Positions 1-11,053 of a stretch of 64,000 nucleotides of DNA are shown in pieces. How positions within the stretch are numbered: the stretch's first letter is position 1; each line of letters begins with the position of its first letter. A program made the translations under genes and the position numbers. Origin of the DNA: Canna indica (lineage: Eukaryota; Streptophyta; Magnoliopsida; Zingiberales; Cannaceae). The notes below the pieces were generated by a model that searched no databases, was not told where the DNA came from, and saw only the letters and a program-made list of their open reading frames with translations. The stretch is from the NCBI GenBank assembly GCA_034359265.1, contig CP136891.1:42958001-43022000 (forward strand), written 5' to 3'.

Positions 1-654
1 TTCGTCTTCATATAAGAGATTTGATTGGTTTTCCATTGCTTCGCCTACATCTGACACCTAAATGAAGCAGGGGAGAAGAGATGAATTGAAAGACTATGTC
101 CCAGCGCTAGAAGGAAAATAGGGGAAGGATGTGCCTTCCATTGTCAATCGAAAGTAGGTCTTTGGTATCGCATTCTCCTTGATCAAGGTCAACGGCATTT
201 GGTTGCAGCATCTTTGAGGTCATAGACGACATGTTTAGGTCTTCCTGCTCTGGTCAGGTCAAGCCAAGAAATGGTAGCAGCGGTAAGGAAAGACAGCAAA
301 ATGAGAAGGAGTTGGATAGACAGAGATCTTGTTGCACGATGAGCTATTGTAATATAGATTTCTTCTTGACTTTCATTTCATGCTGATAGAAGTTTCCATG
401 ATCTCCGTATCTTCTGTATTCGGAGTAGTGATTACCATGGATGAGGTATGAGAAGAGGGCAAGGAATGCGAATGTGCGTCGATCCCGAAAGCGAAATGGG
501 CTTTTTTATCGGCTCGTAACGTAAATTTCATTGGTGTAAGATCAGTGAGGCGGCGAAGAAGACTTGCTTCTTAGCTTGCACGCGATCTCATCCGGGGCCT
601 TTCCATTAGCAGTCTTGAATCATTTTATGTAATGTTGAACGCCCAACACAACAC

Positions 655-966
655 CTAAAGAAAGATTCCCTCCGGTGTAATGGATTCTGTGAGCGCTATT
701 GCTAACACAATGGCTCCTACGTAAACGGCTGAAGCATACGCTTGTCTAGTTGGCATCATGTCTAGCGGATCGTGGACTGGTCCTTTGTAAAGGTAATAGT
801 CCGCAATGGAATCATGTACTCCCAAATGTATGCATGCCCCCCCCCCCAGAATTAGTGTTATCACGAGCCAAACTCTCACATCGATGAAATACGCTGCTTC
901 TATTGCATCTTTGATTTAGAATTCTCTAACTCTAGCACTTCTGCGGATGGCATCCGCGACCCCCAT
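655..966 (-). pseudogene. Unrecognised membrane-protein ORF with one stop
   Basis: On the reverse strand an ORF beginning MGVADAIRRSARVREF is interrupted by one TAA near 918-920 and then continues in frame for about 80 residues. The downstream part has two clear hydrophobic segments (around WLVITLILGGG and YASAVYVGAIVLAIAL) separated by an Asp/Tyr-rich hydrophilic loop. That is a plausible two-helix membrane protein. It begins only a few bases after the end of the upstream reverse-strand ORF (974-1435), so the two could be parts of one frameshifted reading frame. I do not recognise the family. The context suggests organellar DNA, but no function is assigned. Confidence 0.3.
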
Positions 967-973
967 GACTCTT

Positions 974-1435
974 TCAGGCAACCTTAGTAGCTTTGCTTGA
1001 TATCCTCTCACCGCGGGCGTTTGCCATAAAAGGTGGGACGTTCCACATTGAGACTGCTGGGGCTTTCCACGTATCCGCCGATACTATCTTGATATGCCGG
1101 AACTTCCACCGCGCGAAAATATGAGGATATTTTTGGAACATTTCTGCTAATAGTAAAAAAGGGTTGACAAAGTGTCTCACTTCTTGCTTGGCCTTTGAGA
1201 CTATGCCTACTCTAAAAAGCGGCCAGAACCTTTTTCTTATTGGCTCTATTGACATGAATCTAATTAAATCATCGATGCATTGTCCCCATGGAGCGGTATA
1301 TTCTTGCTTTTCTTGAAATCCGAATTCCTTCCTACACTTCGGTTTGCTATCAGTAAAGAACTTGAAAAAAGTAAACATGATTTTTCTTTTCAATTGAAAA
1401 GCTCTTTGGGCGCAGGAGCCCTCATTCACACCCAC
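974..1435 (-). CDS. Hypothetical 153-aa ORF, basic, unrecognised
   Basis: An open reverse-strand frame of 153 codons, rich in Lys, Arg and Phe, with no obvious transmembrane segment or known motif. It ends 7 bases before the start of the next reverse-strand ORF, which suggests one gene split by a frameshift or two adjacent ORFs. Amino-acid composition looks protein-like rather than random, but I could not match it to a mitochondrial gene. It may be an anonymous mitochondrial ORF carried with the inserted DNA. Confidence 0.25.
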   Translation of the reverse strand: MGVNEGSCAQRAFQLKRKIMFTFFKFFTDSKPKCRKEFGFQEKQEYTAPWGQCIDDLIRFMSIEPIRKRFWPLFRVGIVSKAKQEVRHFVNPFLLLAEMFQKYPHIFARWKFRHIKIVSADTWKAPAVSMWNVPPFMANARGERISSKATKVA

Positions 1436-3099
1436 TTAGCTCCACTTACAGCTGCCTGCGCACCTGTTTTGTTAGTTGAAAGCACTTCTTTGTAGTACAT
1501 TTATGCGGAAAGGAAACACTTTTTTTGTTTTTTTGATATATCATTATGGTGGTATCTGCGCCTACCCCCGGAGGGCCTAGCCCTGCAGGGCGTAACTTGT
1601 CTGAGGGAGAGGGCAGAAATCTAACCGACCTCGACCGAGTCAATGTCTGAGGGGTGGGCGGCCCTCAACCCGAACCACCCCGAGTCCAGTAGTTGTTTGA
1701 GAGCGGCTGGCCTCCTCAAGGGGACGCGAGTCAAGTGTTAGTTGCCGACGTTGGTAACTCCTATCTTTTAGCTTTAGATACTGCTAGCGCTGCTCAGGGA
1801 TGAGAGGGAAAAGGGAACCACTCTACCACTACTACTACTAACGCGACTCACCTGAGAGACCGCGATCGATATTTGAGAGTTGTGTTAGGTCCTTCCCGCA
1901 CTCCCTCTACTGCACTGTACAGAGTTGTTCCTCTTTCTTTTGCCGGATAGCGTACACTTACCGACTTAGCTATGTAGCCGATTTCCACTAATGAACCAGG
2001 AAAGAAAAGAAGAAGGAAAGAGAGGGCGCTCTCGAAGATGGACAAAAGGTCTCCGAAGTGCGTCATGAGATAGACCACGACTTTGATATAAAAACAAAAG
2101 GGGAAGAATTCGAATGTTTCAAGCAGATGGAAAAGGAAACGAATGCTAACAAAGAAGATTGCCCCGTGACCAAGTCCACATTCAATGAGATTATGGACTA
2201 TCAATCTAAAAGTGAAATGAAAGATGGATGGGAATGAGCCTACGGATTGTTCGAATCAAAAAGAGTTGGACGGTCACTTAGGAACTACCCTCTACCGCCG
2301 CTTGATCTGAAGTGAAACTAGTGCTCCTTCTCGGAAACTAGGGAAACCGACGTTCAAAGTAGTCTGAATCTCTTCTCACGAAGAAGATGAGGCCCCCAGT
2401 GATGGGGGGAAAGAAGAGCGGGTATGGGGGCTTCTTTCAAAAAAAGTCGAGAGTCTATTTGAATAAGGGCAGAGACCTTACTTTTCTTGAAATGAAAAAC
2501 CTAACCGCCCTCTCATCATGTCATAGCACTCCTAAATATTTTCCTACAGGGGGCTTCCTATAAAGAGCTTAATGCCCTCACTGCACAGGAACTTGCTCGA
2601 TCCGTGCAATTGCGAATCTAAGAGCTAGCCAGTCGCAGCCGCGAAATTCTCGAAAGGCTTCATCGCACTTACGTTATAACCAATATCCCGAAAGCCCGAA
2701 ATCAAAGATTGGGAGTTTTTTCTCAGGTAAGACAGATCTGGACCCTAAAGCAAAAGAGCAAGAGTCGCTACTGGCCATATACCATATACCTCTAACATAT
2801 CGGATCGGGTAGAAAATAAAGATCACTTCACTTGCTCCCTAGGAAGGCCGGGATAGTTTTGCCTTGAATGTCTTGCTTGAATGAAAGGAGTTTCTTCCCT
2901 GCATTAGTTGTATTGAAAAACCCAGCAGAGACTGTCATTGACAAGAGTGAAACTGAACCAAATGGCATTGTTCTGTTCCATTTAATTACGTTTATAAAGC
3001 AAGGAAGGCAATAGCGCTAGCCAGCAAGCATTCTGGATTGAGCAGTGAAGGGAGCTTACTATTCTTTCGTATAGAGTTATGCAATTGGCCTCCTCCTAT

Positions 3100-3698
3100 T
3101 TTCAATAGCATATTTTAGGAAGAATATACATTCTCATGATTTGTATCCAAAGTCCAATTAGAAATTCTATTTTCGAAATGGAATAAGAAAATTGGATTAT
3201 GTATATGGAGTCGTGAAACAACATTTTTTTGAACTGGATCAAGTCTTCCAATTATCCAATTAAATGAGTATGAATAAAGGATCTATTGATGAAGATATAA
3301 AAGTGTATTTCCAATCGTAACTAAGATCTTCCATTTTGTTGTTGTAAAAGAGAAATTGAAGCCAAACAAGCTAGAAAGGGGTGGTTTTAGTTTACTAGAA
3401 CCATCAGCATATTGTTTCAGCTCGGTGGAAACCAAATTCTTTTCCTCAGGATCCTACGAGTGGAAATAGGGAATGAAGTAACTAGAATAGACGGATTTGG
3501 CCCTCTGCTCTAGAAGGATTATCTAGTAAGCGAGTCATTTTGGATACATTTAGACATAAAGGCTGACATAGATGTTATGGATCTCATTTTTTCTCTAGGA
3601 ATACATCAATCTTCCATAAAGGAGCTGAATGAAATCCAAATGTTCGGTTTTGTTTGAATTAGAGATGTTCAAAATGATCAACCAACGTCGACTATAAC
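3100..3698 (+). other. trnG-UCC: Plastid trnG-UCC group II intron, 3' part
   Basis: Sequence from roughly 3100 to the exon 2 boundary matches my recollection of the plastid trnG-UCC group II intron, including a conserved segment just before exon 2. The 23-bp first exon (beginning GCGGGTATAG) and the 5' end of the intron are absent. The plastid insert therefore starts inside the intron. The left breakpoint is placed by eye and could be off by tens of bases. Confidence 0.7.
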
Positions 3699-3746
3699 CC
3701 CTAGCCTTCCAAGCTAACGATGCGGGTTCGATTCCCGCTACCCGCT
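3699..3746 (+). tRNA. trnG-UCC: trnG-UCC exon 2 (partial plastid tRNA-Gly)
   Basis: The segment contains the anticodon arm with TCC (CCTTCCAAG), the T-arm GGTTCGATTCC and the acceptor 3' strand TACCCGCT of plastid tRNA-Gly(UCC). Exon 1 is missing, so no complete tRNA can be made. Its place just upstream of trnR-UCU and in the same orientation is the normal plastid order. It is a fossil of the plastid insert. Confidence 0.85.
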
Positions 3747-3883
3747 CCATATCCTGTATGTTGTATTATACATACATGCACCATCAATGACGATATGCAT
3801 CATTTTTTGAGTCCCTAAAATCTTTTCTTTTTGATCCGAATAAAAGAAAGTCAGAATACGAAAGAAGAAAATATGAATGAAAA

Positions 3884-3955
3884 GCGTCCATTGTCTAATG
3901 GATAGGACAAAGGTCTTCTAAACCTTTGGTATAGGTTCAAATCCTATTGGACGCA
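3884..3955 (+). tRNA. trnR-UCU: trnR-UCU (plastid-derived tRNA-Arg)
   Basis: A 72-bp tRNA folds fully: acceptor GCGTCCA pairs with TGGACGC, the anticodon stem AAGGT/ACCTT encloses loop CTTCTAA with anticodon TCT, and the T-arm contains GGTTCAAAT. It is the plastid trnR-UCU that lies between trnG-UCC and atpA in land-plant plastomes. Every helix looks intact, although as a nuclear copy with plastid promoter context it is probably not expressed. It is the best-preserved gene of the insert. Confidence 0.9.
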
Positions 3956-4013
3956 ATTTATTTCCATCTATTTGAAATACAAAGAAACCTTTTTTGAATC
4001 AATCAAATCAGAA

Positions 4014-5594
<1,581 letters not shown>

Positions 5595-5664
5595 TGTTTC
5601 TTTATTCTTTTTAGGAAGTCAATGAATCAAATAATACTTAAACTAGAAACTCAAAAAAGAAGGG

Positions 5665-5957
5665 CTAATCAGTTATTTCTTGCATGGTCCCGAGAATGCC
5701 AATATTAGCACGGATCGTTAGGAAATGTAACTCGCTATTCAAGCAACTATTCAGAGTTCCTAGAGCTCCTTGTAAGGCTTGTTGAAAAACTCGTTGTCGG
5801 ACCTGATTAATTGCTCTTTGTTGTTCAAAATGCAGAGTTTCATTTTTGTCATTTTCTAATCGTTCCAAACTATCACTAGTGGCATTAATCAAATTGAATT
5901 TTTCTCGTTCTATTTCAGAGTATCCATTCATTCGATACTCATCCACTTCCATTTCCG
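5665..5957 (-). pseudogene. atpF: atpF exon 2 fragment, plastid ATP synthase CF0 b
   Basis: The C-terminal part of plastid subunit I (b) is readable without a stop: [19 protein letters not shown], then [19 protein letters not shown], ending MQEITD. This is the peripheral-stalk coiled region that binds CF1. The homology stops abruptly near 5957, so the start of exon 2, the intron and exon 1 (membrane anchor) are lost. Upstream codons instead encode a DUF4283-like peptide in the same frame, giving a 146-codon chimeric ORF. It lies next to atpA as in the plastid rpl/atp cluster. Some substitutions resemble monocot atpF. Confidence 0.9.
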
Positions 5958-6430
5958 ATGTCACCTTCTCAGGGAGCTTCTTTGCTTTATTAACTTCAAT
6001 ACAGACCCTGGCAAACACGAGACGAGATTTGGTAGAAGTCTGCTTGTCCATATAGAGTGGCTTACAAATAGTACTAGCAATCCTTCCTATCATATTGGAT
6101 GACAAAAGGTGGAGACCGAGCTGATGGAACTGTACCCAGACGCTCTACAGAGGTCTTTGTGGATATCCAATCCTCTTTCCCATTTTCTCAGGATGAGAAC
6201 CCGACCACCAATAAGCCAAGGTCCGCCTTCGAGCACTTTGGAGCCATTTTCCCCCAGCAGGCAGGAATTGGAACAGGAAAAAGCCATTCATTCTGGAAAT
6301 GATCTCAACCTCTTGGTTCCCAGATCTTAGGGAGGTCTTTATTGAGATATTCAAAATTAGGGCGTCTCAAAATAGAGGGTCTTCTTCCAACTTTTTTTGT
6401 TCTCCACGAGCTCTTCTTTCGGGCAGACGA
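5957..6430 (-). pseudogene. DUF4283 / LINE ORF1-type remnant
   Basis: Reading the reverse strand from about 6430, pieces in three frames resemble the DUF4283 domain found in plant LINE ORF1 proteins: [56 protein letters not shown], then [15 protein letters not shown] and ARVCIEV. The order is right, but at least two frameshifts separate the blocks. The domain usually precedes a CCHC knuckle, which would have lain past 5957 but was replaced by plastid DNA. It marks the first clearly nuclear sequence of the window. Confidence 0.7.
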
Positions 6431-6435
6431 CCACG

Positions 6436-7553
6436 GTCTTAAAGTTAATAAATGTTATATAAGTAGGCTTAGCGAAGACGGAACCAAAACAAACAAAGAA
6501 AACCAAGCAAACTAGTAGTATGCCCAGTCTGTCTCATTTTCGATCGACCGACAACAGCCAAAAACTGGCAGTGGGTGCGTCGGTCGACCGGACTGCGGAT
6601 CGCTGAAGTCGCAAATTGCGTTGGTCGACCGGATTGCGGATCGCTCATCTCGTGACTCATTCGATCGACCGACGAGTCAACCGAATAGAGTGATTTAAGC
6701 CCAGAAAGGCCAGCGGTCGCGGGTGGTCGATCGGTCAGTTGACCGACGATCGACCGACATACGACTGAACGGCGAAAATGGGTAGTTTTCCGCCCGTTGA
6801 GCCGCCTATTTCATTCCATTTATTCTTGGCTCTATAAATACTCAAACCCAGCCTTCCTTAAACAACTTTTGATCACTCTTAACCTTCATTGAGCCATTTT
6901 TAGAGAAATCCTAGTATGAGCTTTCATACCTAGAGTTTGCCTTCAAGTTTGATTTGATTCATCATCAAGGCATCAAGAGGAGCTAGGATTCATTGTGTTG
7001 GAGCTAAGTATTTTTATTGTTGTATTTTTTGCTCCATTACTTGTATATTTTCTTGTTTCTTTCATTGTATTAAAACTTGTGTAAACCTAGAGTGCTAGGT
7101 TGATTGAGTTGGTGGTTGCCTTGGTGTTAAGGCTTAAATCTACCTTTGGAAACATAGTTTACTAGGATTAGTTGAGTTGTCCCTTAGGTTGAGGTGGAAG
7201 AGTGCTCTCAGTAAGAAGGCAGAGACTTCCGTGTGTCGAAGTGCCTTAGGTTGAGAGTGAGACTCTTCGAGTCAAAGTCCTCTGTGTAAGGGAATCAATT
7301 TAATGTAGTAAAAATAGTTTGGAAATCCTAAGCGGGGTGCTTAGGTAGTGGAGTAGGCATTGGGGCCGAACCACTATAAATACTTATGTTAGCATTGATA
7401 GTTTGTTTGTGTTTATTGCTTCATATTTATTGCTTCCGCTTACTATAAATATCGTGCTTAGCCTAACTAATCAAGAAACGATTAAAATTGGAATTAGGCA
7501 AAAAATTAGATAACACACTATTCACCCCCTCTAGTGTGCCATTTCACCCAACA
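6436..7553 (+). mobile_element. Sirevirus-type LTR, copy A (5'-truncated)
   Basis: About 1.1 kb matching the right-hand two thirds of the LTR family seen elsewhere. It carries the palindromic GGTCGACC-type cluster (6540-6770), a TATA box (CTATAAATA near 6833), the conserved block with GGCATTGGGGCCGAACCACT (near 7360), and the terminal CACTATTCACCCCCTC...CAACA end at 7553. The first 640 bases or so, including the TGTTGG start, are missing. It abuts a partial Tekay LTR at 7554, so the insertion was probably inside that LTR and a later deletion removed the left halves of both. Confidence 0.75.
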
Positions 7554-7945
7554 GGCTAGAGTACTTGGCGCGGCTAGAGGGCGGATGAGTCACATTGATC
7601 TCATAGCAGTCCTAGTTAGGGGTCGTAGTCGAGTCTTTGGTAGATTTGTCATGCACTTGTGTTTTAGTATTTTGGAACTGTAGTCCCTTGGGGATATTCA
7701 TGTCTTTCATTCAGATTTCATTTTTTAAAGCAAACTGTTAAACTTTAATTTACTTACTTCCGCACTTTAAACGTTTTGCTAAAACTTTACTTCTTAAATG
7801 GAATCTGTTTGGTTTCTCGTTCATAATAAAATCTGATATTCTTTCCGCCATAATTTATTATGAGTTGGCATGTGCATGGGATAGGTTGTGGGGTATAGGC
7901 ACATATACCGTGGCCGGTCACGTGACCCAAAGTTGGGGTGTGACA
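7554..7945 (+). repeat. Tekay element 1, 5' LTR remnant
   Basis: This segment matches the last 380 bases or so of the whole LTR at 36536-39121, starting GGCTAGAG and ending GGGGTGTGACA. The left 2 kb of the LTR are missing. The boundary with copy A of the Sirevirus-type LTR is exact at 7553/7554. Confidence 0.8.
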
Positions 7946-7948
7946 ATG

Positions 7949-7960
7949 TGGTATCGGAGC
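7949..7960 (+). promoter_or_regulatory. Primer-binding site, initiator Met tRNA type (element 1)
   Basis: TGGTATCGGAGC lies three bases after the LTR end. It differs at one base from the common plant initiator-Met primer site TGGTATCAGAGC. This would prime minus-strand synthesis and fixes the LTR boundary. Confidence 0.8.
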
Positions 7961-8072
7961 ATGTCGTTCGGTCTGACTACGACCTAGAGTTTGTTTATCG
8001 TATAGGGCATTGCTAGCGTGTCAGTATACGGTAGGGTTGTGTTATGAGTTCAATGGGCTAAGTCTGCACCTC

Positions 8073-8077
8073 AGCGC
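8073..8077. repeat. Target-site duplication AGCGC of the gag-only element
   Basis: AGCGC directly precedes the TGTTGG start of the 5' LTR and is repeated exactly at 15876-15880 after the 3' LTR. A perfect 5-bp duplication shows that 8078-15875 is one integration event into the Tekay leader. Confidence 0.9.
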
Positions 8078-9492
8078 TGTTGGCTTTAGGTTTTTAACCT
8101 TAGCCTTAATCTCAGTTTTGATGGTTTTGATGATAACAAACATGAGACTAATGATTTCATTGAGAATTTGTTTCAGGTTCCATATCAATTAGCATTCGAT
8201 GTCCTCGATAGGATAAATTGGAAGAAATCGAGAAATCAGAAGGACATTGATCAACGTGCTCGGGTTCGTCACGGAAATCTCTCAAAGATTGACGTGTACG
8301 ACAAAGATGTATTGGACAAGCTCAAGGATAACTTGAAAGCTCTCCAAGTTGATGAGCGTTGAAAGCCGGAACCCAAAAATGAAGTACGGAAGAAAAAGGC
8401 TGAAGAAATCAATCTCAGCCTAGGTTCGATCGACCGACTGTAGGTAAAAAGGGGTAATAGACATTCGATCGACCCGTCGGTCGACCGAACATAAGGAAGA
8501 AAGCGCAATAGAAGACGCGAGATCACGTCGGTCGACCGACGGGTCGACCGAAGGTTAGGATCGCGATTCTTGCGTCTGGGCGGTCGACCCGTCGGTCGAG
8601 GGACCGGTCGACAGGTCGGTCGACCGACCATTCGACCAGCGGCCTGTAACAGATAGTTTTCTATCCTTCGAACAACCTTTTCTTCGCGAGGGTATAAATA
8701 CACCCTCATATACTTCATTTAACTATTTCCCTGACTTCTACAGAGTTCATTGAGCATTTAAAGGGGAGTTTAAAGCCTTCCAAGTGATTGACTAAAGCGT
8801 GCCCAGTTCTTCCTCGAGTTCCTCTTCAAGCGCACAGGCTGGGCTCAACTCAAGATTTGATCAAGCTCTACCTATTGACGAGTTGAAGGCACCAAAGGCT
8901 TGGAAAAGAGCTTGCAACTTTGGTTTAATTCTTAAGCTCTTTTGATTGTAAATTTTATATGTTATTTAAACTATTTTTAATTTAAGCGTGTAAGAAGACC
9001 TAGGTTGTTAGGTCTTGAATCGGGTGAAGTGGTATCCTTGGTGTAGAAGCAGTAAAGCCACTTGTGTAAACGTAGTTGTTACTAGGATTAATTCTAGTTG
9101 TCCCTTAGGTTAAGGTGGGAAAGTGCTCTCGGTAGAAAGGCGGGATACTTCCGCGTGTGGAAGTGCCTTCAGTTGGAGAGCGGAGACTTTCCGATGAAAA
9201 ATACTTGTTGTAAGGGAGACAAGACATTAATCTAGTAAAACTAGTTTGGAAATCCTAAGCAGGGTGCTTAGGTAGTGGAGTAGGCATTGGGGCCGAACCA
9301 CTATCAATCTTGTGTTTGCATTGTTGTTTTAAATTGCTTGTGCTTAATTATTTTATCTTGCTTCCGCATCTAATATATCATCAAATTGCATATTGCCTAA
9401 ACCAATCAAGAAATGATTAAAATTGGAATTTAGGCGAATCGTATAGTAAACACACTATTCACCCGCCCTCTAGTGTCGCCATTTCGTCAACA
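8078..9492 (+). repeat. 5' LTR of the gag-only element (copy B, 1415 bp)
   Basis: Starts TGTTGGCTTTAGG and ends GTCAACA. It contains the GGTCGACC-type palindrome cluster at 8428-8640, a TATA box at 8693, a 5'-leader block with ACTTCCGCGTGTGGAAGT (about 9146), CCTAAGCAGGGTGCTTAGG (about 9254) and GGCATTGGGGCCGAACCACT (about 9284), and a terminal ACACTATTCAC...CTCTAGTGT motif. It is about 130 bases shorter than the 3' LTR, mainly because of missing palindrome-cluster sequence. Confidence 0.9.
8693..8700 (+). promoter_or_regulatory. LTR TATA box
   Basis: TATAAATA lies directly after the palindrome cluster and before the conserved leader. The same box in the same place is found in the other copies (for example 15079, 23746, 25957, and on the reverse strand near 27551, 39380 and 46650). 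This conservation across copies supports a real core promoter. Confidence 0.75.
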
Positions 9493-9494
9493 AT

Positions 9495-9506
9495 TGGTAT
9501 CAGAGC
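9495..9506 (+). promoter_or_regulatory. Primer-binding site, initiator Met tRNA (gag-only element)
   Basis: TGGTATCAGAGC begins two bases after the LTR end and is the standard plant Copia primer site complementary to the 3' end of initiator Met tRNA. It is intact. Confidence 0.92.
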
Positions 9507-9560
9507 GGGTTCGTAGTTTGAGATTTCACCATCTTCTCTACACCTTGTCTCGATCTTGAA

Positions 9561-11053
9561 ATGGCTCTAGAGTCGATAGCGTCTACACCTCCTAGGTTCG
9601 TTGCCTTGAACTTTGGTCTATGGAAATCTAGGATGTACACCTTTCTAAAGACTCAAGGTTTAGGTGTATCTAACATGGTAAAAATCAAATATATTGAACC
9701 TAAAGAAAAAATGGATGCATGGACACAAGAACAAATTAATATGTTTGAATTAAATGCTAAGGCAACAAATTGCATATATTGTTCTTGTGAAAATAATATA
9801 TTTGAAAAGATCATGCACTGTACTTCGGCATATGATATTTGGGCTACTTTGAATATGCTATATGATTATGCTAAAACCGAGGAGTTAGAAACTTCTAATG
9901 AGGATAGTGCTGATAATTAACGTCCTTCCAATGCTAACATGGTTTTTGAAGCCCAAAGTGTCTCCAGTCATAGGAGCACTAAAAGCCGGAAGAGAAAGGT
10001 GATCTGTCATGTGTGCCAAGAGAAAGGGCATGTAAGGAAGAATTGCCCTACCATGAAGAACAAGGCAAAGAGGAGGTCAAATGCTTCCACATCATCCTAC
10101 CCAAGTCAAATGCTTCCACAAGGCAAAGAGGAGGTCAAATGCTTCCAAAGCATCCTCCCTTCATGACTATGAAGCCATCTCAAAAGAATGTCTCATGAAT
10201 GATGACAATGAGGTACACTCCACCTCTTCTAGTCATGTTAATAACAACAATAGTAGTAACTCATCTAGCTCTCATGATTTTGATAAATTGATGGATGAGT
10301 ATAAAATCATGTATGTCTTACTCTTGAAAAAGGATAAGGAAAACAAAAGGATTAAAAATGAGAATTCTAGACTCAGTTCACATGTGCATGCTCTAGAATT
10401 AGAAAATGAGAAATTAAAATCTAGCTCATTTAATCCTTGTCATGATATGTTGAAACTTGAGCTTAAGGACTTAAAGCTTGAAAATGAAAAATTGAAAAAT
10501 GGTTTCAAAATTGAGAATGAGTTTTTGAAAAATGAAAACTCAAAAATCAAAAAGGAAAATCATATGTTGAAATCTCAAATGCATGCTTTACATAACTCCA
10601 TGATTGATTTGAAAAATGAGGTTCAAAACCTAAACAAGAAAATGAAATGAAATGAAAATATTTCCTCATTTAAGAATTTTATTAGAAATGATTTTTCAAA
10701 AAGGAATGTTCATGCTAATGATAAATCTCATGTTAAACATTCCACTCTTAAACCTCATGATCATAAAAAGAGGAATGATGTCTCTAAGAATGCTCATACT
10801 CATCGTGTTTCACATGATAAGCATTCTAAAATTAAAATTCATGTCCATGCTAAAAATGAAAAGAAAAAGTTTCATGGACATTGCTTTTATTGTGGTATCT
10901 ATGGGCATGCCATATATGATTGTGCTTCCAAAATGAACCCTAGTGTTGCTAAGACACTTTGGGTACCTAAGCCCATTAACCCCCAAGGACCCAAAGCAAT
11001 TTGGGTCCCAAAAGTCTCATCTTCTCTTGTAGGGGGAGCTACCACACAAGGAT
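9561..11053 (+). pseudogene. Gag polyprotein, Copia/Sirevirus type, two zinc knuckles
   Basis: Starts MALESIASTPPRFVALNFG with a UBN2-like Gag region (Trp at FGLWKSRM, then AYDIWATLNMLYD). An in-frame TAA at 9918 is followed at once by continuing Gag sequence in the same frame. A first CCHC knuckle (CHVCQEKGHVRKNC, about 10004-10045) follows, then a Ser/Asn-rich spacer and a long Lys/Glu/Asn coiled coil (10270-10650), then a second CCHC (CFYCGIYGHAIYDC, about 10882-10923) and a tail with repeated WVPK-type motifs. A GCAAAGAGGAGGTCAAATGC unit is tandemly duplicated near 10066-10145 and shifts the frame. Gag would package RNA in cytoplasmic particles. Length is normal for Sirevirus Gag, but no protease follows. 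Confidence 0.8.

Larger units (their letters stand above)
1..3100. other. Probable mitochondrial-derived DNA (NUMT-like)
   Basis: This stretch does not resemble any retroelement in the window. Its style (mixed GC, short purine-rich blocks, scattered short ORFs, abrupt join to plastid DNA near 3100) is what plant mitochondrial intergenic DNA looks like. I could not recognise a standard mitochondrial gene in it. The right boundary is set where similarity to the plastid trnG intron begins. It may be a nuclear copy of mitochondrial DNA, possibly transferred together with the plastid segment to its right, since plant mitochondrial genomes carry plastid inserts. Origin is an inference. Confidence 0.4.

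Noticed and set aside
1446..2204. ORFs at 1446-1643 and 1848-2204 as mitochondrial genes
   Set aside because: No motif or hydrophobic pattern consistent with a known gene, and composition looks intergenic.
3750..3883. Possible additional tRNA between trnG and trnR
   Set aside because: No cloverleaf is seen; it matches plastid intergenic spacer.
6550..6780. CRISPR-like array of palindromic units
   Set aside because: Units are irregular in spacing, lie in LTRs, and this is a plant nuclear context; no cas genes.
10067..10150. Short repeats as a possible functional motif
   Set aside because: GCAAAGAGGAGGTCAAATGC copies are a simple tandem duplication in the Gag spacer that shifts the frame.
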